A stretch of 64,000 nucleotides of DNA from an uncultured Clostridia bacterium (GCA_934481345.1 CAKSPF010000001.1:186001-250000), one strand, 5' to 3'; numbered from the stretch's first letter, positions 37,575 through 45,701 are shown. Program-made: numbers and translations. Notes: generated by a model not told the origin, from the letters alone.

Positions 37575-39677
37575 ATGATTGATATTAAAGATATAATTTC
37601 AAAAATGACACTGAAAGAAAAAATCGGTCAGCTGTCTATGCGCGGTGATACTTTTGTCATAGACAAAAACAGCATCAAAAATTCCGATGCCGATATAAGC
37701 ATGATATCTGCTTATCCGGACTTGGACGATATTGACAAAATAAACTGTATTCAAAAGGAAGCTGTTGAAAAGAGCAGATTTAACATCCCTATTATTTTTT
37801 GTCTTGACATCGTGCATGGGTACAGAACAATTTTTCCGATACCGCTATCGGAAGCAATGTCCTTTGATCTGAATCTGGCAGAGGAAACTGCGGCGGCAGC
37901 AGCAGAAGAAGCTGCTGCCTGCGGAGTAAAATGGACCTTCGCTCCTATGGTTGATGTTGCACGAAATCCGCATTGGGGAAGAATGTGCGAAGGAAGCGGA
38001 GAAGACACCTTCGTATGCAGCGAATTTGGCAAAGCGCGTGTTAAAGGATTTCAAGGAAACGATCCCTCCGCCGAAAACAAAATCGCCGCCTGTCCAAAAC
38101 ATTTTGCAGGCTATGGTTTTGTAGAGGGCGGCAAGGAATACAATACAGTGGATATGAGTGAGTCAAAGCTCTTTAATGTTGTTTTACCTCCTTTTAAGGC
38201 TGCAATTGACAGCGGTGCACTTACCGTTATGGCGTCATTTACTGATGTAAACGGAGAACCGTGTACGGCAAGCAAATGGATATTAACGGATTTACTGAGA
38301 GATAAACTGAATTTCAACGGTGCTGTAATAAGTGACTGCAATGCATTGGAGCAGTTATTAAACCACAGAGTTGCAAAAGACGGTGCCGATGCCGCTTCAA
38401 AAGCTATCAATGCCGGCATAGATATGGAAATGGCTTCTAAATGCTTTCAATTGTACTTAGAAAACAAGGTCAAAAGCGGTGAAATATCTGAAAAAGTTTT
38501 GGATACTGCCGTTGAACGAATACTTAATTTAAAAAACAAACTTGGTATTTTTGAAAAACCGTATGCAGATAAGGCGCTTGCAAAAAAAGTGGTTTTCTCC
38601 GAAAAAAACAGAAAACTTGCTCAAAAGAGCGCGTGCAGATCGGTAGCGCTTATCAAACACTGCAATCTGCCTCTGAAAAAAGGAACAAAAATCGCCCTCA
38701 TAGGTCCCTTTGCAGACAATCACGCAGAAATGCTCGGCGAATGGTGTGCAAACGGTATTGCTGAAGACTGTATTACTCTGTACGACGCCCTAAAAAATGA
38801 AACTGAAGTCATTTATGCAAAGGGATGTGATTTTAACAGTACGGACACAAGCGGTTTTTCCGAAGCAGTAGACGCTGCAAACAAATCAGATGCGACAATA
38901 GTTATGCTCGGTCAGACACGGGATATGTGCGGCGAGGCAAGAAGCAGAGCAAACCTTGATATAGATGCTGTCCAGCTCGAACTGCTGAAAGAAATCAGAA
39001 AAACCGGCAAACCCATAGTTCTTATAATAGTGAGCGGCAGACCGATTGTAATAGAAAAAGCTTATGAAATGAGCGATGATGTGCTATATTCGGGCGCTCT
39101 CGGTTCGATGGCAGGCAGTGCATACTGCGACATATTATTCGGAAGATATAATCCAAGCGCCAAGCTGGTGTTCACCATGCCGAGAAGCAGCGGTTCTGCC
39201 GGATATAATTACTACAATCATCCTTCAACCGGAAGACCCGGCTCAGACACAAATGCATGGTCATCACGCTGGATCGATGAAAAGAACACTCCGTTTTTGC
39301 CATTCGGATACGGTCTTTCATACACAACTTTTGAATACAGCAATATTATACTAAATAATAAAACCATCAATTCATCGGAATTTTTGAATTTCAGCGTAGA
39401 TGTAACAAATACCGGAAAAACGGACGGTGAGGAAACAGTCCAGATATACATAACCAATAAATATCCCGCAGAGGCAAGACCGGTAAAAGAGTTAAAAGCA
39501 TTTAAAAAACATATGATAAAATCCGGAGAAACAAAACGATTTACATTCAAAATACCTGCTGCGGATTTTGGGTATTACAAACGTGATAAAAGCTTCAGCA
39601 TAGACCGCGGAGAATACATACTCCTTTGCGGAAAAAATTCCGAAGACTGTATCACAGAGAGTTTCTTCATTAATTAA
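37575..39677 (+). CDS. Glycoside hydrolase family 3 (beta-glucosidase/xylosidase), cytoplasmic
   Basis: A 700-residue retaining exo-glycosidase. The first domain runs from IISKMTLKEKIGQLS; substrate-binding residues are seen in CPKHFAGYG and the nucleophile Asp in GAVISDCNALEQL (about residue 254). The second domain contains QTRDMCGEARSRANLDI, where the GEA Glu is the likely acid/base, and a fibronectin-III-like C-terminus begins near PFGYGLSYTTFEYSN. Without a signal peptide it should cleave imported oligosaccharides. With GH10 next door, beta-xylosidase activity is plausible but the family also has glucosidases. GGAGG lies six bases before the ATG. Confidence 0.93.
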   Translation: MIDIKDIISKMTLKEKIGQLSMRGDTFVIDKNSIKNSDADISMISAYPDLDDIDKINCIQKEAVEKSRFNIPIIFCLDIVHGYRTIFPIPLSEAMSFDLNLAEETAAAAAEEAAACGVKWTFAPMVDVARNPHWGRMCEGSGEDTFVCSEFGKARVKGFQGNDPSAENKIAACPKHFAGYGFVEGGKEYNTVDMSESKLFNVVLPPFKAAIDSGALTVMASFTDVNGEPCTASKWILTDLLRDKLNFNGAVISDCNALEQLLNHRVAKDGADAASKAINAGIDMEMASKCFQLYLENKVKSGEISEKVLDTAVERILNLKNKLGIFEKPYADKALAKKVVFSEKNRKLAQKSACRSVALIKHCNLPLKKGTKIALIGPFADNHAEMLGEWCANGIAEDCITLYDALKNETEVIYAKGCDFNSTDTSGFSEAVDAANKSDATIVMLGQTRDMCGEARSRANLDIDAVQLELLKEIRKTGKPIVLIIVSGRPIVIEKAYEMSDDVLYSGALGSMAGSAYCDILFGRYNPSAKLVFTMPRSSGSAGYNYYNHPSTGRPGSDTNAWSSRWIDEKNTPFLPFGYGLSYTTFEYSNIILNNKTINSSEFLNFSVDVTNTGKTDGEETVQIYITNKYPAEARPVKELKAFKKHMIKSGETKRFTFKIPAADFGYYKRDKSFSIDRGEYILLCGKNSEDCITESFFIN

Positions 39678-39720
39678 CTGATTTTGAAAATAACATAAAA
39701 AATGAAAGGATTTAACCGAT

Positions 39721-41052
39721 ATGTCCAGAGCAGAAATTGCACTAAAGCATTTTAACGATCAAAAGGAGTTCATGAACTCGCGAATTAACTCAGGAATAGA
39801 ATTATACAGAAAGGGATATTCAAAAATTAAAATAACCGACGCAAAAGGCAATCCGATAAAAGGACTTCCTTTCAAGGCAAAGCAAAAAAACCATTATTTT
39901 AATTTCGGATGTAACCTTTTTATGTTAGATGAATTTGAAACAGAAGAAAAATGCAAACAGTACCGTGAAATCTTCCCGAAAATATTCAACTATGCTGTTG
40001 TTCCGTTTTACTGGGAGGGCATTGAACCCGAAAAAGGAAAAAAACGTTTTGACGCTGACAGCCCGAAATTCTACAGGCGTCCGGCAGCAGATCTTGTAAC
40101 TAAATTTTGTCAGGAAAACAATATTCGTATGAAAGCACATTGTCTTGTATACGACAAATTTACGCCAAAATGGCTTCCGAAAGACACTCTTGAGCTAAAA
40201 AAACTTATTCGCTCACATATGGAAGAAATTGCCGAAAGATACGGAAGTATTATAAGAGACTGGGATATAGTAAACGAAGCCCTGGCATGGAATTGCTATG
40301 ATGTTGACTATGTATCCAAGTTTTTCAGGGAAGAAGATTATGTTACATATCCGTTTAAAGTTGCAAAGCACCTTCCTTTTGAGCGCAAGTTTATAAATGA
40401 TTCGGATGGAATTTGGGAAAACTTTCATTTTACCCGTTCATATTTCTATTTGTTTCTGCGCGATCTCGAAAGACGCGGTGTAGATTTTGATGCAATCGGT
40501 CTGCAGTTTCATCAATTCGTACCGCGTGAAAAAGAGGAAGAATATGCATTAAACAGATATAACCCAATGAGGGTTTTTGATGTTCTTGACACATTCGGAG
40601 ATTTCAAAAAACCTATCCACTTATCGGAAATAACAATATCTGCGTACAGTAATTCCGATGAAGATTTGGCAATTCAGGCTGAGCTTGCCGAAAATATGTA
40701 TAAAATTTGGTTCAGCCAAAAAAATGTTGACGCAATCATATACTGGAATCTCATTGACGGCTATACAGCCGGAAGTCAGGCAAATAACATGACAGCAGGC
40801 GAAAACAAATTTTGCGGCTCGCTATTGAACTTTGACCTTTCTCCAAAGCCGGCATTTAAAGCTGTTGAACAGCTTATAAACCACGAATGGCACACAGAGG
40901 GCGTATTTGGAACAAATGATTACGGAGTTGCAAATATAAACGGTTTTAAAGGAGATTATGATTTAGAACTTTCCTACAACGGAAAAAACTATACTAAATC
41001 CATAAAATTAGACGGTCGTTATGACTGCATAAATCATATTGTACTTGATTAA
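39721..41052 (+). CDS. Endo-1,4-beta-xylanase (GH10), cytoplasmic
   Basis: A 443-residue GH10 enzyme. The TIM barrel shows NYAVVPFYWEGIEPEKG, KAHCLVYDKFTPKWLP, the acid/base Glu186 in WDIVNEALAW, QFHQF, and nucleophile Glu303 in HLSEITISAY. A short N-terminal beta extension (about residues 25-65) and a C-terminal beta segment (about 390-443) flank it. No signal peptide is present, so it is an intracellular xylanase that would trim imported xylo-oligosaccharides. AAAGGA lies upstream of ATG at 39721. It follows GH3 by 43 bp as a two-gene operon. Confidence 0.93.
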   Translation: MSRAEIALKHFNDQKEFMNSRINSGIELYRKGYSKIKITDAKGNPIKGLPFKAKQKNHYFNFGCNLFMLDEFETEEKCKQYREIFPKIFNYAVVPFYWEGIEPEKGKKRFDADSPKFYRRPAADLVTKFCQENNIRMKAHCLVYDKFTPKWLPKDTLELKKLIRSHMEEIAERYGSIIRDWDIVNEALAWNCYDVDYVSKFFREEDYVTYPFKVAKHLPFERKFINDSDGIWENFHFTRSYFYLFLRDLERRGVDFDAIGLQFHQFVPREKEEEYALNRYNPMRVFDVLDTFGDFKKPIHLSEITISAYSNSDEDLAIQAELAENMYKIWFSQKNVDAIIYWNLIDGYTAGSQANNMTAGENKFCGSLLNFDLSPKPAFKAVEQLINHEWHTEGVFGTNDYGVANINGFKGDYDLELSYNGKNYTKSIKLDGRYDCINHIVLD

Positions 41053-41091
41053 TATCAGTGCATTATTACAATCGGCGCGCGGTGTATACAC

Positions 41092-41122
41092 AGCCCGGAT
41101 ATTGATGTACACAATCCGGGCT
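41092..41122 (+). terminator. Hairpin after the xylanase gene
   Basis: A 9-bp perfect stem (AGCCCGGAT with its complement at 41114-41122, 13-base loop) lies 40 bp after the GH10 stop. No T-run follows, so it is a weak or factor-assisted terminator at best. Confidence 0.45.
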
Positions 41123-41213
41123 ATGCCCCGCAAAACCACTTGTAAATCCGGCAAATTACAATAAAAAGCTCATACACAGGTAAACATAAAATGTCATTAT
41201 TACTTAATAAATC

Positions 41214-41393
41214 TTTTGTATAAGCAGGTCCATTATCTTCTGTGGTCCGTCCGAAATAACAACCGCACCGCTAATCCGAAAAACATGCAATGTGTCCGAT
41301 GTCCATGGGAAGTCCCATAGCATACTCCATCCAGCGGTAAATTAAATTATTTATATAAAAACCTAAAACAACGTCTAATGTTTCAGCGATGCT
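41214..41393 (-). pseudogene. Remnant of an unidentified, possibly membrane, protein
   Basis: The minus strand encodes SIAETLDVVLGFYINNLIYR and continues WMEYAMGLPMDIGH. A shift in a T-run near 41287 then leads to RISGAVVISDGPQKIMDLLI and QKIY before a stop. Removing one T would join the two parts into one protein end of about 60 residues. No start codon or ribosome binding site was found. The family was not recognised. It shares a patch of decay with the zeta pseudogene. Confidence 0.45.
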
Positions 41394-41412
41394 TTAAGAT
41401 TAAATATTAAGT

Positions 41413-41447
41413 TAAAAGAAAACTCAAGACCATATCAGCCTTGAGTT
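41413..41447 (-). terminator. Terminator after the zeta-type pseudogene
   Basis: AACTCAAG (41421-41428) pairs with 41440-41447; on the minus strand TTTTCTTTT follows. It lies 8 bp beyond the reading frame's stop codon. Confidence 0.75.
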
Positions 41448-41454
41448 TATATAT

Positions 41455-42020
41455 CTATAAATTACCTTCAACAAGCCCTTGCAGCTTTTCTTCGTCCCAA
41501 TTCTTGCAATTATGAATTACAATCTTTCTATCCTTCATCGAAATGATAAGCTCCGCTTTGTCTGTACTGTTATCTACAACATTAACAACATCACAGAATT
41601 TAAGCAATTCGCTTAAATTTGCAAGAGAACTCTTGTATCTGCTTCTGACTTTTTCCGCCGGAACATCGTGACCACCCTTTCGTACCCTGTCTTTCACACG
41701 GGAAACATTTATTTCTGCATCAGTCGTCAAAACAAATACAACTTCAATCCAATAACCAACCTTTTTGGCTTTCCTTAAAAGTTCAACATTTCTCGGCGTT
41801 GAAAGAACTGTTTCAAATGTGAAATCCATTCTGTTCCTGATAGCGTTTTCACGCAAAGAAGTTGCAATCACTGCAGCTTACAAACCTGTGCATTTTTCTT
41901 TCTTTTTAATTTCATCAGCATTTATATATTCTCCGATTATGCTAAAACATTTTGTGACCGTTGATTTTCCGGAACCGTTCGAACCGGCAAAACCAACACT
42001 GCCGGACTTATTTCGTTCAT
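41455..42020 (-). pseudogene. Zeta-toxin-family kinase, inactivated
   Basis: The gene starts at ATG 42020 behind GGAGG (MNEISPAVLV). A single base is missing in a T-run near 41990, where the frame changes to FAGSNGSGKSTVTKCFSIIG, which carries an intact Walker A. The new frame runs to CTGL and then hits an in-frame TAA at about 41879-41881. It resumes as AAVIATSLRENAIRNRMDFTF and continues to the normal end (WDEEKLQGLVEGNL). The family phosphorylates UDP-N-acetylglucosamine or other small molecules as a toxin. Two independent lesions make it non-functional. It lies 24 bp after a RelB/DinJ-type antitoxin gene. Confidence 0.82.
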
Positions 42021-42044
42021 AATATTTCCTCCAGCCCAAACAGT

Positions 42045-42296
42045 CTAAAATGATGGATCATCCCTGCGATCGATTGCATTTTGCACTCTGTTCATAAATT
42101 CACTGTCACTCATATTGTATATTGTCCTGTTGGTATCATTAAGCGAAATTTCAAACGGAATACTTTTTGTCTGCACAACCTTCTTAAAAAACATATTCAC
42201 AGCCGTTGACGCATCCACACCAAATTGTTCAAATAATTTCAACGCTTCTGTTTTAGCAGTTTCATCCACTGTTAAGTTTATACGAGCTGTAGCCAT
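42045..42296 (-). CDS. RelB/DinJ-family antitoxin
   Basis: An 83-residue protein with an N-terminal ribbon-helix-helix (MATARINLTVDETAKTEALK, then LFEQFGVDASTAVNMFFKKV) and an acidic, flexible C-terminus (RRDDPSF). This is the DinJ/RelB pattern: a DNA-binding dimer that represses its own promoter and neutralises a toxin. The usual partner is a YafQ/RelE RNase, but here the next gene is a broken zeta-type kinase. GGAAG precedes the ATG, and a strong promoter with AT-rich dyad symmetry lies directly upstream. Confidence 0.88.
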   Translation of the reverse strand: MATARINLTVDETAKTEALKLFEQFGVDASTAVNMFFKKVVQTKSIPFEISLNDTNRTIYNMSDSEFMNRVQNAIDRRDDPSF

Positions 42297-42330
42297 AATT
42301 CTTTACTTCCTGATATAATATAACCTTGTT

Positions 42331-42359
42331 TATATATTATATTATGCACCATTTGTCAA
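42331..42359 (-). promoter_or_regulatory. Antitoxin promoter with dyad operator
   Basis: On the minus strand TTGACA and TATATA are 17 bases apart. The -10 lies within an imperfect AT-rich inverted repeat (about 42313-42340), and GTGCATAA occurs twice around the -35. Autoregulation by the antitoxin is expected. Confidence 0.6.
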
Positions 42360-42430
42360 CAGTTATGCACATATTTGTTCATATCGCGTTCCTATATTAT
42401 TTTGCAATTTTTTTATTTTTAACAAATGTA

Positions 42431-42654
42431 TTATCCGTTTTCAAATATAATTTTTTTATTTAGATACAAATTGGCAACCGCTTTCAGAACATCTGATTTG
42501 AACTCACTGAACCTTGAGTGCATCGCAATAGTTTCATAGGTTGAATCATCCGAGTAAGGAATCTCTCTTTAACCACTGATTGCGGCAGCTCCTGACAAGC
42601 AACCTCAACTATCGGCTTTCTGTTGCTGAAATGATGAGATAGGATAAGTATCAT
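42431..42654 (-). pseudogene. Frameshifted short gene of unknown family
   Basis: From ATG 42654 the minus strand encodes MILILSHHFSNRKPIVEVAC then QELPQSVVKE. A two-base duplication (GAGAGA near 42564) shifts the frame, and the second part reads IPYSDDSTYETIAMHSRFSE then FKSDVLKAVANLYLNKKIIF and ends ENG-stop. Removing the duplicated GA restores one continuous protein of about 73 residues. It has no ribosome binding site and begins close to the SASP terminator, so its 5' end may also be lost. The rest of 42361-42430 holds nothing clear. Confidence 0.45.
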
Positions 42655-42664
42655 TTAAAGTACA

Positions 42665-42700
42665 ATAAAAGAACATTCAATTATCAAACCGAATGTTCTT
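42665..42700 (-). terminator. Terminator after the spore-protein gene
   Basis: AAGAACATTC (42669-42678) pairs perfectly with 42691-42700; on the minus strand TTTTATT follows. It lies 28 bp after the SASP stop codon. Confidence 0.8.
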
Positions 42701-42727
42701 AAATCGTATCAAAATATTTTGTTTTGA

Positions 42728-42982
42728 TTACAGCCCTGCCACCATAGATAATGTAATGTGTGTACAATGTCCGTATGCTTTTCTGTTAATCCGTTCAAAC
42801 TTCCATTGTTGTTCCGGCATCATCATATTAACCATCTGACCGCCTACAGAACCTGCCTGTCTTGAAGTCAAATCGCCATTGTAGCCATTCTTTAAGTTAA
42901 CACCAACTTCAGATGCTGCTTCCATTTTGAATCTTTCCATAGCATCCTTAGCTTCAGGTACTACATGCTTGCTTCCTGCCAT
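42728..42982 (-). CDS. Alpha/beta-type small acid-soluble spore protein
   Basis: An 84-residue protein. SKHVVPEAKDAMERFKMEAA, SEVGVNL and RQAGSVGGQMV are the conserved blocks of alpha/beta SASPs, which coat and protect spore DNA; the GPR protease site lies at MEAASEVGV. Start at 42982 has GGAGGTG upstream, nine bases from ATG. The tail is unusual: after GGQMVNMMM it continues PEQQWKFERINRKAYGHCTH for about 30 residues instead of ending in a short acidic or polar helix. The same tail occurs in the fragment at 10019. The gene is monocistronic with its own terminator and is evidence for sporulation. Confidence 0.9.
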   Translation of the reverse strand: MAGSKHVVPEAKDAMERFKMEAASEVGVNLKNGYNGDLTSRQAGSVGGQMVNMMMPEQQWKFERINRKAYGHCTHITLSMVAGL

Positions 42983-43063
42983 AATTATCACCTCCATTTG
43001 TTTTGTCGGTAATAATTTGTGCTAAAAGCCAAAATATTAAACAGGTAATTTTTGCTATTAAAT

Positions 43064-44266
43064 TCAATCAAGAAGCTTTAAGTAATCGGGCAGAACTTCA
43101 AGGCTTCTTTTAAGTATACCGTTCATTTGTGCGATAGCCGTACCGTAGTTTGTTATGGGAACATTCTGTTCAGCGGCACATTTTACCCTGTACATTACTT
43201 CTCTGTCGTTAAGCATACAGCCGCCGCAATGAATTATAAGTGCATATTTCTTCAGATTTTCCGGAAATCCCGTTCCTGACGAAAACTCATAATTAAGTTT
43301 TTTGCCGGTATAAGCTTCAAGCCACTTTGGAAGCTTTACCGTGCCTATGTCATTGCATTGTCTGTGATGAGTGCAGCCCTCTGATATAAGTACTGTATCA
43401 CCGTCTGTGAGTTTATCGAGATACGCCGCTCCGCTCACTGCGCTTTTAAGCAAACCTTTATAGCGTGCCATAAGTATAGAAAACGATGTAAGCAAAATAT
43501 CTTTCGGGGTATCTTCGCTGACTTTTGCAAATGCCTGACTGTCGGTTACGACAAGTTTTGGCTTTCTGCCAAGAGATGCAAGTGCGGCTTTAAGTTCAGG
43601 AACCTGCACAACAACAGAAATTGCATTTGCATCAAGAACATCGCGCACAGCCTGCTGCTGCGGAAGTATCAGTCTGCCCTTAGGCGCGGACTCATCAATC
43701 GGTGTTACAAAAACGACAATATCGCCGCTTTCTATAAAATCGCCGATAAATCTAAGGGTATTTTCATTCTTCGGGGCAAGTCTGCCCAAAAGCTCCCGCA
43801 ATTCATTTATACCCTGCTTATTCACAGCGCTAACATACATTTCATGTTTATTTAATTTTATCTCGGGACATACTATGTCGCATTTATTATATACAACAAC
43901 ATAATTAATATTCTTTTTTTCAAACAAATCAATCAGTTCTTTATCTTTAATGCTTAGTCCCTGTGCAGCATCTGCAACCAAAACGGCAATATCCGTTTTA
44001 TTTAAAATTTGTTTTGTCTTTTTCACGCGCTGCTCACCGAGAGTTCCCTCATCATCATAACCGGGCGTATCTATAATAACGACCGGACCTAGCGGAAGGA
44101 TTTCCATTGACTTATAAACCGGATCCGTAGTTGTTCCCTTTACATCCGATACTATGGATAATTCCTGATTTGTAACGGCATTTACAAGGCTTGATTTTCC
44201 TGCATTTCGTTTACCGAAAAAGCCAATGTGAATCCGTGATGAAGATGGTGTGTCGTTTAAGCTCAT
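43064..44266 (-). CDS. hydF: [FeFe]-hydrogenase maturation GTPase HydF
   Basis: A 400-residue scaffold and carrier protein for the H-cluster 2Fe precursor. The N-terminal Era-like GTPase has Walker A GKRNAGKSS (about residues 14-22), GTTTDPV, DTPGYDDEG and NKCD. The C-terminal part holds the cluster ligands in GCTHHRQCND and HCGGCMLND. Length is normal. The start has AGGAGG upstream. HydE and HydG are not in the window. The gene follows a leader with its own promoter and an intrinsic terminator, so expression may be controlled by attenuation. It implies an anaerobic, hydrogen-metabolising cell. Confidence 0.95.
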   Translation of the reverse strand: MSLNDTPSSSRIHIGFFGKRNAGKSSLVNAVTNQELSIVSDVKGTTTDPVYKSMEILPLGPVVIIDTPGYDDEGTLGEQRVKKTKQILNKTDIAVLVADAAQGLSIKDKELIDLFEKKNINYVVVYNKCDIVCPEIKLNKHEMYVSAVNKQGINELRELLGRLAPKNENTLRFIGDFIESGDIVVFVTPIDESAPKGRLILPQQQAVRDVLDANAISVVVQVPELKAALASLGRKPKLVVTDSQAFAKVSEDTPKDILLTSFSILMARYKGLLKSAVSGAAYLDKLTDGDTVLISEGCTHHRQCNDIGTVKLPKWLEAYTGKKLNYEFSSGTGFPENLKKYALIIHCGGCMLNDREVMYRVKCAAEQNVPITNYGTAIAQMNGILKRSLEVLPDYLKLLD

Positions 44267-44293
44267 ATCTGCTCCTCCTTTTAATACAATTTA

Positions 44294-44326
44294 TAAAAAA
44301 ACTCTTTTTCACAAGTGAAAAAGAGT
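44294..44326 (-). terminator. Intrinsic terminator in the hydF leader
   Basis: ACTCTTTTTCAC (44301-44312) and its perfect complement (44315-44326) form a 12-bp stem followed on the minus strand by seven T residues (44294-44300). It lies 28 bp before the hydF start and downstream of the hydF promoter. It therefore would stop hydF transcription unless read through. Confidence 0.75.
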
Positions 44327-44425
44327 ACAAAATCAATATATACCCCCACTTATGGTTTATAAAATTCACCGTCAGTAAGATGTTTTTGCTGCAACTTGCG
44401 GTCAGCATATGCTTTCCGCTTGTTT
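44327..44425 (-). ncRNA. Candidate structured leader RNA upstream of hydF
   Basis: The roughly 100 bases between the hydF promoter and the terminator are expected to be transcribed on the minus strand. GCGG and CCGC enclose AGCAT/ATGCT with tandem A/G mismatches between the helices (AA opposite GA). G-rich and A-rich single-stranded segments follow, including CCATAAGTGGGGG. It matches no riboswitch class that I can recall. It could be an attenuator, a riboswitch or a free small RNA ending at the terminator. Confidence 0.4.
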
Positions 44426-44431
44426 TTATAA

Positions 44432-44460
44432 ATTTTAACATTTCATAGTTTTTTTGTCAA
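44432..44460 (-). promoter_or_regulatory. Promoter of the hydF leader
   Basis: On the minus strand a perfect TTGACA and TAAAAT are separated by 17 bases. Transcription should start near 44425. Confidence 0.72.
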
Positions 44461-44627
44461 TAGATTTTTAAAACAAAATTACCTTAAAATTCACTAAGCT
44501 TTTTTTATTTTTGAGGGTATAATAAAATTGAAATTATCAGCATTTTTCTGCATAATTTTACAAATTGCTTTTTATAAGTCCGCATATAAAAAGCAAAGTT
44601 TATAAATCTGCGGCAAGAAAGGTTGAT

Positions 44628-45638
44628 ATGCTTATGCGTACTTTTGCTTTTTTTGACACCAAACCTTATGACAAAGTATGGTTTGACAGATTAAAAGACA
44701 ACTATGACGTGGAATTCAAATATTTTGAAAACAAATTGAACTCCGACACTGCAATTATGGCAAAAGGCTGCGACGGAATTGTAGCCTTTGTAAACGATAT
44801 TATAGACGCAGACACAATTGACATACTGAGCAATCTCGGAATTGAGCTTATCACAATGCGCTGTGCCGGTTACAACAACATTGACCTGCATGCGGCAGAC
44901 GGCAAAATCACAATATTAAGAGTGCCCCGTTACTCGCCGCACGCCATTGCTGAGCATGCAATGGGAATGATACTGTGCTTAAACCGAAAGCTGCACCGTG
45001 CATATATCAGAACAAAGGATTTCAACTTCAGTCTTAACGGGCTTACGGGATTTGATCTTCACAATAAGACAGTCGGAGTAATCGGAACCGGAAAAATCGG
45101 CGAAGCATTCATTGAAATATGCAAAGGCTTCGGTATGAAAATTCTGGCATACGATTTATACCCGAATGTAGAAAACATCATGTATACGGATATAGACACA
45201 ATATGCCGCGAGGCTGACATTATATCGCTGCACTGTCCGCTTACGCGTGACACGCATCACATTATAAATTCCGATACAATATCTAAAATGAAAGACGGGG
45301 TTTATATTTTAAACACATCCAGAGGTGCGCTTATAGACAGCGAAGCGCTTGTAGAAGGGCTTAAAAGCAAAAAAATCGGCGGAGCCGCGCTCGACGTATA
45401 CGAGGAGGAATCCGACATATTTTTCGAGGACTACTCCGACACAATAGTTCTTGACGACCTCCTCACAATCCTGCTTGCCATGCCGAATGTGCTAATAACA
45501 TCTCACCAGGCGTTTTTGACAGATGAAGCTCTTAAAGCGATTGCAACGGTCACTTTGGAAAACATTAAAATGTTCTTCAACGGCGAAAAACTTGTAAACG
45601 AAGTAAAGGACTCCCCTTCCGTTACCGTAAGCGGCTGA
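44628..45638 (+). CDS. D-isomer-specific 2-hydroxyacid dehydrogenase (D-lactate dehydrogenase-like)
   Basis: A 336-residue NAD-dependent dehydrogenase. The nucleotide fold has GVIGTGKIGEAFIEICKGFG; the family signatures include LHCPLTRDTHHIIN, MKDGVYILNTSRGALID (catalytic Arg region) and TSHQAFLTDEA with the catalytic His. N-terminal sequence AFFDTKPYDKVWFD and overall length are typical of bacterial fermentative D-lactate dehydrogenase. It would reduce pyruvate to D-lactate and regenerate NAD+. ATG at 44628 is chosen because AAAGG lies five bases upstream. A good -10 (TATAAT, 44518-44523) lies upstream. It is divergent from hydF. Confidence 0.9.
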   Translation: MLMRTFAFFDTKPYDKVWFDRLKDNYDVEFKYFENKLNSDTAIMAKGCDGIVAFVNDIIDADTIDILSNLGIELITMRCAGYNNIDLHAADGKITILRVPRYSPHAIAEHAMGMILCLNRKLHRAYIRTKDFNFSLNGLTGFDLHNKTVGVIGTGKIGEAFIEICKGFGMKILAYDLYPNVENIMYTDIDTICREADIISLHCPLTRDTHHIINSDTISKMKDGVYILNTSRGALIDSEALVEGLKSKKIGGAALDVYEEESDIFFEDYSDTIVLDDLLTILLAMPNVLITSHQAFLTDEALKAIATVTLENIKMFFNGEKLVNEVKDSPSVTVSG

Positions 45639-45643
45639 CATAA

Positions 45644-45684
45644 AAAAAGTACAGGCAAAATGCGAAAAATTCCATTTTGCCTGT
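45644..45684 (-). terminator. Terminator between the dehydrogenase and dapA
   Basis: ACAGGCAAAATG (45651-45662) pairs perfectly with 45673-45684. On the minus strand ACTTTTTTT follows, so it terminates dapA. On the plus strand only GTTTAC follows, but it may still serve the convergent dehydrogenase. Confidence 0.85.
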
Positions 45685-45701
45685 GTTTACATATCAAAAA
45701 T

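Noticed and set aside
44211..44441. 76-codon ORF across the hydF leader
   Set aside because: It runs through the terminator hairpin and into the hydF start in another frame, without a ribosome binding site; the leader-RNA reading is more likely.
44565..44627. 21-codon N-terminal extension of the 2-hydroxyacid dehydrogenase
   Set aside because: The family begins near MRTFAFFD and only the downstream ATG has AAAGG at proper distance.
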